Shown here: one piece after another, positions 16,331 to 23,736 of the stretch
Layout of the letters: each line of letters opens with the position of its first letter
Numbering within the stretch: position 1 is the first letter of the stretch
Source: DATNFP01 sp035606335
GTDB taxonomy: Bacteria > Bacteroidota > Bacteroidia > Chitinophagales > Chitinophagaceae
Assembly (NCBI GenBank): GCA_035606335.1
Contig: DATNFP010000073.1
Location: 1-36,682 of the forward strand
DNA: 36,682 nt
Reading direction: 5' to 3'
The notes under the pieces: model-generated
The model's input: only the letters and a program-made list of their open reading frames with translations
What the model was told of the DNA's origin: nothing
Database searches by the model: none
Translations under genes and position numbers: made by a program

Positions 16331-17227
16331 TCATTGATAAACATGCTGTTGCTTAGCAGCTAACGCGGCGGTCAGTTTTCGCTGTTCGTTAATTATCTGC
16401 TGCAAGTTGGGTTTTACCAATGACTGTAATTCATTTGCACTTATATCCAGGGCCTTCGGGTTTTGCAATAGTGCCCTCCACGGCTTTGGGCTGCCAAAGG
16501 GATAATGACCAAAAATGATCACCGGTGTACCATGTGCTACTATTTTGTTCTCCCCTTCCATGATCCATTCATCGACCCATCCATACAAATACTCAGCATC
16601 CAATGCAGAAAGCCTCAGGCAGGAATGCGAAGCGGGATAACCTGGCATGTCATACTCATGAAAGCCGATGCCTCCTTTATTAAATATATTTACATTCCAT
16701 TTTAATATCCACTCTTCTTTTACGCTGCTGGTGTCTACCAGCTTCTTCCAATTGACATAAGTCAATCCTGTAGGTGTAGGATCTTTTTTTCGTCCCATAT
16801 TGGTAGCTCCCCAGCGTACCAATCTACCATGCTCATATGCCGCAAAAGCTTCTGCCGGATAAGAGAAAAATATTATCTTATTAACGCTATCCAGGAAAGG
16901 CAGGCTTTGAGGAAAAGGTGAATACAGGTTAATGTTTGGTTCGACATCATCAGGAACAATCAATGTGTCGGTTTTAAGCGCATGGACTTTGTCTATCCTG
17001 TTTAGTGCAAATATTACACGTTGCTGGTTGGTATCATAAGAGGTGTTCAGTTTTGTCATGCCGCTGTCTTTCATAGAGAGGGCATGGTAGTGTACTGGCT
17101 TTGTGGGCTTTACTATATTATTGTTGCTAACCGAATCGTCGGTATTTTCGTTAAGCCGCGGCTGGTTACATTGCGCAAACCATACAATAGATAATACACT
17201 TACAATAGTAACAAATCTACTTCCCAT
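16331..17227 (-). CDS. L,D-transpeptidase (YkuD-fold) lipoprotein
   Basis: I use ATG 17227, giving a complete lipoprotein signal (MGSRFVTIVSVLSIVWFAQC, Cys20); the frame also opens at TTG 17248. The YkuD catalytic signature lies at about residues 189-206: FHEYDMPGYPASHSCLRL, with His190 and active-site Cys203. The usual Gly before Cys is Ser here (SHSC). Substrate-binding elements IFFSYPAEAFAAYEHG and the GRKKDPTPTG turn precede it. L,D-transpeptidases make 3-3 peptidoglycan crosslinks or attach proteins to the wall; this one would sit in the periplasm. At 298 aa it is of normal length. It is monocistronic, between the pseudogene zone and the divergent His-rich small gene. Confidence 0.85.
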   Translation of the reverse strand: MGSRFVTIVSVLSIVWFAQCNQPRLNENTDDSVSNNNIVKPTKPVHYHALSMKDSGMTKLNTSYDTNQQRVIFALNRIDKVHALKTDTLIVPDDVEPNINLYSPFPQSLPFLDSVNKIIFFSYPAEAFAAYEHGRLVRWGATNMGRKKDPTPTGLTYVNWKKLVDTSSVKEEWILKWNVNIFNKGGIGFHEYDMPGYPASHSCLRLSALDAEYLYGWVDEWIMEGENKIVAHGTPVIIFGHYPFGSPKPWRALLQNPKALDISANELQSLVKPNLQQIINEQRKLTAALAAKQQHVYQ

Positions 17228-17319
17228 ATTATTCTTTAGTATACACAAAGGAAACTCATGCCACCCATTAGCTGGAGTTATGGCATAGTTTTAATACTCT
17301 ATGGGAAAACAAGTATATC

Positions 17320-17529
17320 ATGAAACATAATCATCACGAGGAGGCTGCAAAGCATCACACGGAAGCTGCAAAACATCATACTGAAGCTCATAAAGCTAAT
17401 CAGGAAGGTAACGATGAAAAAGCTGCACATCATGCTCAAGTAGCTAATGGCCACAGTGTTAAAGCTAATGAACAGTCGAGAGAAGCTGCTAAAAAGCATT
17501 CCGAATCACAAGGAACTCAAAAGAAATAA
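17320..17529 (+). CDS. Small His/Ala/Lys-rich protein, Bacteroidota-type orphan
   Basis: This 69-aa protein is built of near-repeats such as EEAAKHHTEAAKHHTEAHKA and NDEKAAHHAQVANGHSVKAN. It is highly charged, with His pairs spaced about seven residues apart, and probably forms one amphipathic helix. Similar short proteins are common in Bacteroidota; their role is unknown, and metal or nucleic-acid binding is speculation. It is divergent from the L,D-transpeptidase gene with a 92-bp spacer and followed by a strong terminator, so it is very likely expressed. Confidence 0.7.
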   Translation: MKHNHHEEAAKHHTEAAKHHTEAHKANQEGNDEKAAHHAQVANGHSVKANEQSREAAKKHSESQGTQKK

Positions 17530-17563
17530 CTGCCTTCATCATTCGGGGTATTATTATTTATTC

Positions 17564-17596
17564 GGGGAAAGCTACCATTTGCTTTCCCCATTTTTT
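17564..17596 (+). terminator. Strong Rho-independent terminator
   Basis: GGGGAAAGC and GCTTTCCCC form a perfect 9-bp stem with an 8-nt loop, followed by a run of six T. It lies 35 bp after the His-rich protein gene. Confidence 0.85.
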
Positions 17597-17670
17597 ATAT
17601 TCCTATTCAAATTCCCATTTATTTATTAGTCATAGAGACCTTGTTTAGGTCCGATTACTGCATTATAGGA

Positions 17671-17730
17671 AGCATTGCCTGGAGAACCTGCAAATTATGT
17701 AAATAGATGAAGGAATGGTGTAATAATATG
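17671..17730. repeat. Direct repeat D1 (partner at 20664)
   Basis: About 60 bp share roughly 70 percent identity, by eye, with 20664-20723 in the same orientation; the words aaattatgtaa and agcaatg/agcattg are common. On the minus strand one frame gives HSFIYLHNLQVL here and NPFIELHNLQVF in the partner, so the repeat looks like the remnant of a coding segment. Confidence 0.45.
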
Positions 17731-18102
17731 GTAAGTCTTTCTTCTAATTTTAAGACCAAATGGTATGTAAATATGTTGTGCATGGAAGAAGAAATTAAAT
17801 ATAGTAATCCAAGATTCTTTGATGTAGGCATTAACGGGATTACGGTAAAAGTCAAAGTCCTGATTAGGTGGAAGACAACCTATATATGCCTGATTGAAAA
17901 GAATGAATTGTTTGATCCATTAAAGTTGTTTGGAGCATTTGGGTTTTCGGTAACGGAAGCAAAAATAAATGACGAGAACCACATATTCTTTTACGCTTTT
18001 GCAATAGAGAATAAAAATACGTTACTGCAATCTACAATGGAAAACGTATGGGATCAGATTCGTTCGAAATTATTTGCGAAGGAAATCTCTGAACTCGTGT
18101 AG
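17707..18102 (+). CDS. Hypothetical protein, start uncertain
   Basis: The frame gives 131 aa from ATG 17707, but the first codons fall inside repeat D1. A start at ATG 17728 or at the MLCMEEEIKYSN Met near 17773 is more likely. The body has alternating strands (FFDVGINGITVKVKVLIRW, TYICLIEKNELF) and a C-terminal helix (ENVWDQIRSKLFAKEI), suggesting a small alpha+beta domain. I see no motif or signal peptide and do not recognise it. It has no close neighbour on its strand. Confidence 0.4.
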   Translation: MKEWCNNMVSLSSNFKTKWYVNMLCMEEEIKYSNPRFFDVGINGITVKVKVLIRWKTTYICLIEKNELFDPLKLFGAFGFSVTEAKINDENHIFFYAFAIENKNTLLQSTMENVWDQIRSKLFAKEISELV

Positions 18103-18218
18103 TCCTTCCCCATAGTGTCCTCATAAGAATTGAAAAGTTCCCCTTACAGTCCAAGTGGTGCTGCTACGCAGGATAGAAATCAATTGGGTACGATATTTAA
18201 CTCATTTCTAAAGAATTT

Positions 18219-18536
18219 ATGAACAATAGGGAAGGTTTTACCAAGTGGAATTATCGGTACGGCAGCGATGACCTTATTCAGCTACGCATTATCTGAATTC
18301 AGAAATAAAAAATTTTAAAGACCCAAGGTGCTCGGTTGCATGATAAAAAGAATGTTGCCGGATAAAGGAAAGAAGTATGCATTCGTTGCAGGTAGATCCC
18401 ATGATTTTATGGTAGGGATAATGTTTGCTGCCGCTTATACACATTTGTGGAAGAAAAGAAAATAGTCTCAATCGTCAAGAATGGCTTATTAATTGGCGGT
18501 ATGACCGGCCTCTTTACAATAAACGAAAGTTTTTGA
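18219..18536 (+). pseudogene. Decayed small four-helix membrane protein gene
   Basis: Pieces of one protein appear in order in different frames: GKVLPSGIIGTAAMTLFSYA then LSEFRNKKF (18229-18318), AGRSHDFMVGIMFAAAYTHL then WKKRK (about 18388-18464), and VKNGLLIGGMTGLFTINESF (about 18474-18536). From memory they match the layout of a Bacteroidota membrane protein with a G.l.GttAMTlFSYl first helix and a vGllFAaiYa.LW second helix. At least two frameshifts and one stop separate the pieces, so no full-length product is possible. Confidence 0.55.
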
Positions 18537-18593
18537 ATGAGGCAAATTGTCTGAGCAAGAGTAGATGGTCATTAGCATTAATGAACTAAAAGT

Positions 18594-18704
18594 TTATCCT
18601 TTTAAAACTTTATAGCTAAGGAAAAGTATGATCGCTATTGCAATTGAAAATCCAACAAGTGTTTTTAAATTCAACGGCCGTCTTTTAATTCCTGTAATTT
18701 TCAT
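18594..18704 (-). CDS. Possible 36-aa single-helix membrane peptide
   Basis: ATG 18704 opens a 36-codon frame: a basic N-terminus (MKITGIKRRPLNLKT), one hydrophobic helix (LVGFSIAIAIILFLSY) and the tail KVLKG. Positive-inside charge and clean ends make it a credible small membrane protein. There is no clear ribosome-binding site and I recognise no family, so it may be chance. Confidence 0.3.
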   Translation of the reverse strand: MKITGIKRRPLNLKTLVGFSIAIAIILFLSYKVLKG

Positions 18705-19120
18705 AGCACAAGGTAAGGCTATTGCTCGACAAACCTGTTGACAATATCATATTCACACTTATCACTTTACCATTTCATTGTATTGAAAAAAGGCAGTTGA
18801 GACATAAACGGTAATCTTTCAGACTATATAGCAACTGCAATACAATTAACCTGGAAACAACGGGGATATTCAAACAATCTCGTATAACATTGGTACATAA
18901 GATCATCCGTTTTGCTATAGGTAAAACAGCTTGGGCTATTGTTGTAAAAAGGGCAACACGGTCGTATTCCTCTTTTTAACGAGTAAACAACGGTAGAAAT
19001 ATAGCTGCAACATTGTTTATAGACAAAGTGTACCGTGATATTTTGTTTCTGAAAAGCTTCTGAAGTATTGGTATGAGATTGCCTACTATATATTCATGCG
19101 ATGTTTTCTCTAAAATGAGT

Positions 19121-19144
19121 GATGCCCGCAAGGCAGCAGGCATC
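19121..19144 (-). terminator. Hairpin terminator of the RRM gene
   Basis: On the minus strand GATGCCTGC and GCGGGCATC pair with one wobble around a short loop, about 20 bp after the RRM stop codon. Confidence 0.5.
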
Positions 19145-19162
19145 TATCATAAAATTGCAGTA

Positions 19163-19447
19163 TTAATAACTTCTTCTTCCAAAGCTATTGTACGGCTCAT
19201 TATTATTTCGTAGCCTGGCTTCATTTACCACAATGGATTGCGAGTTAAAACTTGTATTATTGAGTTTTTCAATCGCTTTTTCCGCATTTTCTTTTTCCGG
19301 CATATCCACAAATCCAAAGTTACGGGATCTCTTTGTGAAGTTATCAATCACGATTTTGACTGCCTTCACTTCACCAAATGGTATAAAAAGATTTTCAATT
19401 TGCTTTTCCGTTGTTTGCGGACTTAGATTACCAATAAAAATGTTCAT
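19163..19447 (-). CDS. RRM-domain RNA-binding protein
   Basis: A single RNA-recognition motif fills the 94-aa protein. RNP2 is MNIFIGNLS at the very N-terminus and RNP1 is RNFGFVDM at about residues 42-49; the aromatic positions that stack on RNA are present. The expected helices (TTEKQIENLFIPFG and EKENAEKAIEKLN) follow each half. The tail NNEPYNSFGRRSY is short and Arg/Gly/Tyr-containing. Bacteroidota carry several such RRM proteins, thought to act as RNA chaperones or post-transcriptional regulators. It has a free-standing gene with its own downstream hairpin; no partner gene is evident. Confidence 0.92.
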   Translation of the reverse strand: MNIFIGNLSPQTTEKQIENLFIPFGEVKAVKIVIDNFTKRSRNFGFVDMPEKENAEKAIEKLNNTSFNSQSIVVNEARLRNNNEPYNSFGRRSY

Positions 19448-19614
19448 AAAAATTTATTTTAAGTAAAAATATGGCGGCTGGGAGAGCGGAGACTGAGGAG
19501 AAAAGGATTAGTTAAACAGATCAGCAAGCAAAAGCAGATATGCCATTGTCAAAATGAAGTTACCGTTAATTACCCAGACGAAAAAATATATATTATTGAC
19601 ACGATCAGTTGCCA

Positions 19615-19917
19615 TCAAAAATAACCGCTTTTAAAATCGGTATTCAGTCTTTTTGCTGTTTGTGTACTATACTCCCAATCAAGTGCAGTATTATGATTCC
19701 CTATCCCTGCCCACTCGTTTGTCTTCATTTGTCCGTTAAAACCATAACGATAGTTGTTGATGTTGTAATAGCGATTGGGCTGTAGGGAACCAAATGCGCA
19801 GTAGTTGTTGTAGCTATTCTGTGTTACTACCCTGCTGGTTGAAAATGGTGCATCATTTTCTACTACCGTAGAGCGTACATTACCCAGGCGGCCTTCATTT
19901 CGTATAATACCTTAGCT
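19615..19917 (-). pseudogene. RHS-repeat core fragment, 5' and 3' truncated
   Basis: On the minus strand a 100-codon frame without a start reads IRNEGRLGNVRSTVVEN, then FGSLQPNRYYNINNYRYGFN and GQMKTNEWAGIGNHNTAL, ending in RLNTDFKSGYF. These are the LGNVR and YRYGFNG hallmarks of the RHS-associated core, cut off just where the RHS core would end. It is the tip of a lost RHS gene, and shares its core style with the intact RHS protein at 28464 and the orphan tip at 26028. Confidence 0.7.
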
Positions 19918-20119
19918 ATTTCAAAGAACTGTGCAGTTAAGATACAAAATTCAATGCTAATGAAATGCAGCTCTAGTAGAGAGATTTACTGTAACCAATT
20001 TAGCTCGAAGCAACAGTGCAATACCATATTGCTCTACCAGAGCTTATTTATACAACAAAGGCAGTCATTACAGCTACCCTCGTTATTATTCACTCTATAA
20101 TCTATGTTAATTATAGTTT

Positions 20120-20145
20120 AAAGGGACTATTTTATTAGTCTCTTT
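20120..20145 (-). terminator. Possible terminator hairpin
   Basis: AAAGGGACTA and TAGTCTCTTT pair with one G-T wobble around a 6-nt loop, 13 bp after the stop of the gene at 20158. There is no long T run. Confidence 0.4.
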
Positions 20146-20157
20146 GCAAATAATTTT

Positions 20158-20649
20158 CTACCGATGATATATATAAAGGGAATTATAAGCTGTGTCAAAT
20201 TTGCTCATATTGTATAGTTGAATCACTTCAGCAGCACCGCTTACCCACCCTGGAGGACTGAGGTTCCAATATCCACTTCCATATACGTCGCAAAGTGACC
20301 ACGCCTTAGTAGTATCAAAGGCGACAGGGCCGATGTAACAATATGTATCATCTGTCATAGAGTCGTTAAAATAAGATGGAGTATTGGCGTCATAAATCCA
20401 ATAAACGTATAATTTAATCCCACGCCACATCACATAGCTCGTATCACCATTTGTGAATGAAAACATTGAGTCCGATACAGACTTATCGCTAATCTTATAA
20501 GAATATAATGTATCATTTTGCCAATGAGGGACAAAACCATGCGGCGCTGTGAGTGTAGTAGTTGAAATAAATAGCGCTGACTGCCACTTACTATGGGGGC
20601 TGCCTACTGCATTTGTACGATTAGTAACTAAAGACACCTTTGGCTCCAC
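20158..20649 (-). CDS. Hypothetical protein, probably N-terminally truncated
   Basis: The called start is a GTG (20649) and the frame stays open another about 100 bp upstream, into repeat D2, without an ATG. The protein is rich in Tyr, Ser, Thr and Trp (SYVMWRGIKLYVYWIYD, SGYWNLSPPGWVSG), which suggests an extracellular beta-rich domain, yet no signal peptide is present. It is therefore most likely the 3' part of a secreted protein gene whose start was lost. I recognise no family. A 70-residue frame (20628-20840) overlaps its 5' end and adds to the uncertainty. Confidence 0.4.
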   Translation of the reverse strand: MEPKVSLVTNRTNAVGSPHSKWQSALFISTTTLTAPHGFVPHWQNDTLYSYKISDKSVSDSMFSFTNGDTSYVMWRGIKLYVYWIYDANTPSYFNDSMTDDTYCYIGPVAFDTTKAWSLCDVYGSGYWNLSPPGWVSGAAEVIQLYNMSKFDTAYNSLYIYHR

Positions 20650-20663
20650 TTCGCTACCTGAAA

Positions 20664-20723
20664 AGCAATGTCTGAAAACCTGTAAATTATGTAACTCAAT
20701 GAAAGGATTATGTAATGATATAG
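20664..20723. repeat. Direct repeat D2 (partner at 17671)
   Basis: This is the second copy of the roughly 60-bp repeat described at 17671-17730, about 3.0 kb away and in the same orientation. Confidence 0.45.
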
Positions 20724-20838
20724 ATGAGCCGCTCTACTATCTTTATCCAGGTTATTAGCCAAGTAAATAGCTTTTTTGAGATTATCCAGTGTAATACTCT
20801 TGTACAACTTCACTATATAACTTATAAAGCCAAATGGC

Positions 20839-21084
20839 ATGGATCATAATAATGAACATCACAAAGATCATGACGATATAATAATAGAAGACGAGTTGCT
20901 ATTTGATTATTGGGTTACCCATCTGTGTTTTTGCGAAGAAGATTTGATCGACTCGACAATTAAAATTATAAATATTGGTAAGTTAAATGACCAACCAAAC
21001 GGACATTATCCTATACTATTATTAATCTTACAAGTGTTTGGAAGGGTATTATTTATCTTAGGATTCGATTCACTTTTTAAATAA
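20839..21084 (+). CDS. Small acidic hypothetical protein
   Basis: This 81-aa protein starts with a His/Asp-rich segment (MDHNNEHHKDHDDIIIEDEL), continues with a helical part (FDYWVTHLCFCEEDLIDSTI) and ends in a hydrophobic stretch (YPILLLILQVFGRVLFILGF) that could be a membrane helix or a buried helix. It ends 7 bp before the next gene, so the two are very likely co-transcribed and may work together. I do not recognise the family. Confidence 0.5.
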   Translation: MDHNNEHHKDHDDIIIEDELLFDYWVTHLCFCEEDLIDSTIKIINIGKLNDQPNGHYPILLLILQVFGRVLFILGFDSLFK

Positions 21085-21091
21085 ATTATTT

Positions 21092-21484
21092 ATGAGTTTG
21101 ATTGAAGACGTATTAGAATTCAATAAAACATCCTTGATGCCGGTATTAAATACTCCCCAAATGCCTACAATTAGAAGATGTGTATTAAGGCAGATATCAA
21201 TTCAGAAGCAAATAGATGATTTAAATACAGCATGGAGTGAAAAGAATGTCGATAACGCTGCTCGTGCCATATCCAATTGTCTTTATACACTTACAAGTAT
21301 AGCCTTCGAACTTGGCTTGCAAAACCATCTGGAGATATACCTGCATGAAGTGCATATAGTCAATATGGTGAAAATGAATACAGTCGATACTTATTACCCA
21401 AAGAACAAACGTGACCCGGTTAATATAGCTAATGTTACGGAGGGTATGTTGATAAATATGTTTAATCAAACAGCTCTTGGTTAG
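21092..21484 (+). CDS. MazG/HisE-like helical protein, probably catalytically degenerate
   Basis: The helix AARAISNCLYTLTSIAFELG followed by YLHEVHIVNMVKM closely mirrors the all-alpha NTP pyrophosphatase pattern, in which a DLLY helix is followed by EVHRSNM.K. In that family a glutamate-rich first motif and the Asp of DLLY bind magnesium. Here the first region reads ISIQKQIDDLNTAWSEKN and the Asp is Asn (NCLY), so the metal site is largely lost. The protein (130 aa) is of normal size. It may have a binding rather than an enzymatic role. It is the second gene of a two-gene unit with the acidic protein upstream. The assignment rests on pattern memory only. Confidence 0.42.
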   Translation: MSLIEDVLEFNKTSLMPVLNTPQMPTIRRCVLRQISIQKQIDDLNTAWSEKNVDNAARAISNCLYTLTSIAFELGLQNHLEIYLHEVHIVNMVKMNTVDTYYPKNKRDPVNIANVTEGMLINMFNQTALG

Positions 21485-21922
21485 GACATCGCTAAATGAT
21501 AAAAACCATAATCCATTAAACCAAGCGATAAGATCATAAAAGCTGTGAACTATATAACAAATTTAAACAACTGTATAATAACTGCAATAACGAATACGAC
21601 TACCTTGCTTGTAATATTTAGTAGTATGTTGATTTTTTTATTGCCTTATGGTATTCGTCGCTCTTTTCGCAAACGTTTTTTCAACACCTATATGCAGCTC
21701 ATGGCGCTTTTAAGATGAGCAAAGGTTGGGAACGTTTCTTTTTCATAATGCAAAGTTCTGATCTTAGCCATAATATATTGTTTCCTTAGATAACTACACA
21801 AAGTGGAGCAAACCAGTGTTTTATTAGCTGCTGTGATATTTATTTGTGCTATTTTATTATTTTTTTGAAGTCATCTAAAGGCGATGATAAGTAGATGGCA
21901 TGATTTGTTTAAAATAGTTCTC
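21485..21922. other. Intergenic region without a recognised feature
   Basis: I see no convincing gene. A 21-codon hydrophobic frame from GTG near 21804 (MEQTSVLLAAVIFICAILLF) could be the decayed N-terminus of a membrane protein, but it is too short to support a call. Confidence 0.4.
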
Positions 21923-22204
21923 ATGCAAGTATCTGGGGAGTTCTCACTTTTTGTTGGCGCAGTGGCAGCTTTTTGCACTACAATATCCTTTGTTCCACAA
22001 GTAATAAAGACGATAAAAACTAATGATACTTCTTCAATCTCCCTCGGCATGTATAGCCTTTTCATATTAGGCACTATTGCTTGGGCAGGATATGGCTTGT
22101 TGATCAAAAATGTGCCGGTAATTTTTGCCAACCTGGTGACACTATTGCTGGCTTGTATTATACTCAGTTATAAAATAAAGCATCTAACAAGTCATACAAA
22201 GTAA
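21923..22204 (+). CDS. SemiSWEET-type sugar transporter (PQ-loop)
   Basis: Three membrane helices make up the 93-aa protein from ATG 21923; the frame is open to 21884, but the usual SemiSWEET start is close to the first helix. The PQ motif lies in TTISFVPQVIKTIKTNDTSS at the end of helix 1, followed by SISLGMYSLFILGTIAWAGY (helix 2) and the helix-3 segment VIFANLVTLLLACIIL. SemiSWEETs form homodimers that move sugars across the inner membrane down their gradient. The gene stands alone on its strand, in a region of hypothetical genes, so its substrate cannot be guessed from context. Confidence 0.88.
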   Translation: MQVSGEFSLFVGAVAAFCTTISFVPQVIKTIKTNDTSSISLGMYSLFILGTIAWAGYGLLIKNVPVIFANLVTLLLACIILSYKIKHLTSHTK

Positions 22205-22410
22205 GTGCAAGATAAAAGATACTTCAAATGATTTTCTGTTGAGCTACATTGTGGTTACTAACACAAGGAAAATGTTAGGTTTCATTCAGTTTAAAAATTG
22301 AATTTAGTTTTGAATGTCCGTGTAACAACATTGGCATAATAATAAATTAAGGGGATATATGAAAAGTAGGCTTGTTTGTTTATACCTTTATCTATGCCAT
22401 AAAGTATTCC

Positions 22411-22899
22411 ATGATAAAGAAAGCCCAATACGACAAGTTAAACGAATCAGCAGCCACAATTTTAAGCACTTTTAAAACGTCTTTTTTAGATAAAAGCGGG
22501 TTGGATTTAGAGGACTTAAGGGATTATTTCGACGATAACAATGTTTCAATAGACAATAGTGTATTGTATTTTTCCATAGGGCAAAACAAGTTCATGATGG
22601 AGCCTGAAATATTATACAGGGATGATAGAACAAACATCATTATTCGGACTTTAGAAAAAGTAAAAAGCGTTTATAGGACATCTAAGCTAAAAAATGATGT
22701 TATGCGTATACCCGACCTTGATCTTAATGTATACTATGATTTCAATACCTCATCAAATGAAGCACTAAGTATTAGGATGAAGGGCATCGAATCAAATGAT
22801 TTAAATTATTTGAATGCTGTAGTACATCAATATTCATTAATTCTTATAAAATATCTGGAAAATATAAACCCAGAAAAAGCAAATGTGTATATAGGTTGA
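22411..22899 (+). CDS. Hypothetical alpha+beta protein
   Basis: The frame opens at TTG 22372; ATG 22411 gives a cleaner start (MIKKAQYDKLNESAATILST) and 162 aa. An N-terminal helical part (LDLEDLRDYFDDNNVSI) is followed by strands (SVLYFSIGQNKFMMEP, NIIIRTLEKVKSVYR, DLDLNVYYDFN) and a final helix (AVVHQYSLILIKYLENI). It has no signal peptide or recognisable motif. Its size and setting beside RHS debris would fit a stray immunity protein, but that is speculation. Confidence 0.5.
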   Translation: MIKKAQYDKLNESAATILSTFKTSFLDKSGLDLEDLRDYFDDNNVSIDNSVLYFSIGQNKFMMEPEILYRDDRTNIIIRTLEKVKSVYRTSKLKNDVMRIPDLDLNVYYDFNTSSNEALSIRMKGIESNDLNYLNAVVHQYSLILIKYLENINPEKANVYIG

Positions 22900-23047
22900 A
22901 TAGGTTACTGTTATTAGTCTAAAGCTATAGTTTGTATTTAGAATTTATATCGTCAATCTTCTTTCTGGGTTGAGCGTTTACCCTCCTTCTTACTGGTGCC
23001 GTGGCAAAAAAGGAGGCTGAAAAGAAAGAAGCTAAAAAGTAAATTTT

Positions 23048-23281
23048 ATGACAAACCAGCAAAAAATAGAGTTAATAGGTGAAAGGATACAAGATTTAGT
23101 AAAAGTGACCATGAAAAATGGTGTAATTTCTCACGGCCATTTCAAGCAGAAGACTGATTACAAAGAATTAATTGATATAGGCTATTACTTGTTTCAACCA
23201 GAGTCATTTCGGTACCCAATGGAAAAAATACTTCCAATAGAATTGAAGATAAGCAACATGGAATATTTAGATTATTTCTAA
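23048..23281 (+). CDS. Small hypothetical protein
   Basis: The 77-aa protein has a helix (MTNQQKIELIGERIQDLVK), strands VKVTMKNGVISHGHF that loosely resemble an Sm/SH3-like barrel, and an acidic aromatic tail (NMEYLDYF). No family is recognised. The ATG is well placed, and an open A/K/E-rich stretch just upstream (22999-23041) looks like the end of another decayed frame rather than part of this gene. Confidence 0.45.
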   Translation: MTNQQKIELIGERIQDLVKVTMKNGVISHGHFKQKTDYKELIDIGYYLFQPESFRYPMEKILPIELKISNMEYLDYF

Positions 23282-23369
23282 TTCTTTTTTATTTATCTCA
23301 TCTTGTCCAAACACGTATATAGTGCCCAATTCAATAACCAAAAAAATTTAACTGATACCTATTGTATCA

Positions 23370-23585
23370 TTAGTAGTCTGGCATGATTGCAGTAACCTTA
23401 AAGATGGTACTGGCGCTTGGTGCTGTATAAACAAGAGGCACATTGCCTGCCTGCGCCACGGTTGTTCCCGTCAACACTGGAAGTGAAGTGCCATCAAGGA
23501 CCTGCACACTATAGCTGGTACCTGTTACTCCGCTTATGCCTAATGTGATTGTGTAAGTAGCTCCTGCCACCGATGTGTTCGTCCA
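23370..23585 (-). pseudogene. Duplicated fragment of an RHS insertion module
   Basis: The minus-strand frame reads VAGATYTITLGISGVTGTSY, SVQVLDGTSLPVLTGTT and NVPLVYTAPSASTIFKVT before it drifts and stops. It aligns, at DNA level over about 200 bp, with the module at 29484-29680 inside the RHS protein, where I judge about 80 percent identity by eye. It is joined at 23585 to the imuA fragment, so it arrived by recombination. Confidence 0.7.
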
Positions 23586-23734
23586 CCGGTAGGAAATCTA
23601 TGATTGGGAAATGAAGCAGTGATAGCTCGAATGTCCTCCGCTTCTTTGGCGTCAGTTGCCAAAGGCTTAAAACGTTCCAAACGAAGGACATCCTGCTTTA
23701 ATTTATCAATAATATCTCTACGCGCTGCAAGCAT
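23585..23734 (-). pseudogene. imuA: 5' fragment of an ImuA-type gene
   Basis: From ATG 23734 the first about 50 codons read MLAARRDIIDKLKQDVLRLE, FKPLATDAKEAEDIRAI and ASFPNHRFPTG. This matches, from memory, the start of Bacteroidota ImuA proteins (MLAA..DII..L..DiL.L.gFKP, with the FP...FPtGa box just after). ImuA is a RecA-related partner of the mutagenesis polymerase ImuB. After PTG the frame enters unrelated RHS sequence and is lost. The upstream region still carries repeated TTGACAAT words, as expected for the promoter of an SOS-type operon. Confidence 0.5.
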
Positions 23735-23736
23735 GA

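Larger units (their letters stand above)
18103..19162. other. Gene-poor region with a decayed membrane-protein gene
   Basis: This stretch contains one multiply frameshifted gene (18219-18536), a possible 36-aa membrane peptide gene on the minus strand (18594-18704) and the terminator of the RRM gene. Between 18705 and 19120 I found no convincing frame, repeat or RNA structure. Confidence 0.5.
19448..20157. other. Region with an RHS tail remnant
   Basis: No intact gene lies here. It holds an RHS-core fragment (19615-19917), a terminator-like hairpin (20120-20145) and, near 20003-20046, a short stretch resembling a tRNA D arm (CTGGTAGAGCA on the minus strand) without the rest of a tRNA. Confidence 0.5.

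Noticed and set aside
20003..20046. tRNA-like D-arm sequence on the minus strand (CTGGTAGAGCA)
   Set aside because: The D loop is too short, and anticodon and T arms cannot be formed; at best it is a decayed tRNA or a chance match.
20628..20840. 70-residue minus-strand frame with a plausible middle segment (TLDNLKKAIYLANNLDKDSR)
   Set aside because: Its 3' part overlaps the 20158-20649 gene and repeat D2 and its start overlaps the divergent gene at 20839; it could be a fragment but is not supported as a gene.
21804..21869. Hydrophobic 21-codon frame from GTG
   Set aside because: Too short, no ribosome-binding site, no continuation in another frame that I could follow.
22951..23041. Signal-peptide-like frame AFTLLLTGAVAKKEAEKKEA ending at 23041
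   Set aside because: It looks like the end of a tiny secreted Lys-rich protein, but a stop precedes it and no start is present; only a possible remnant.
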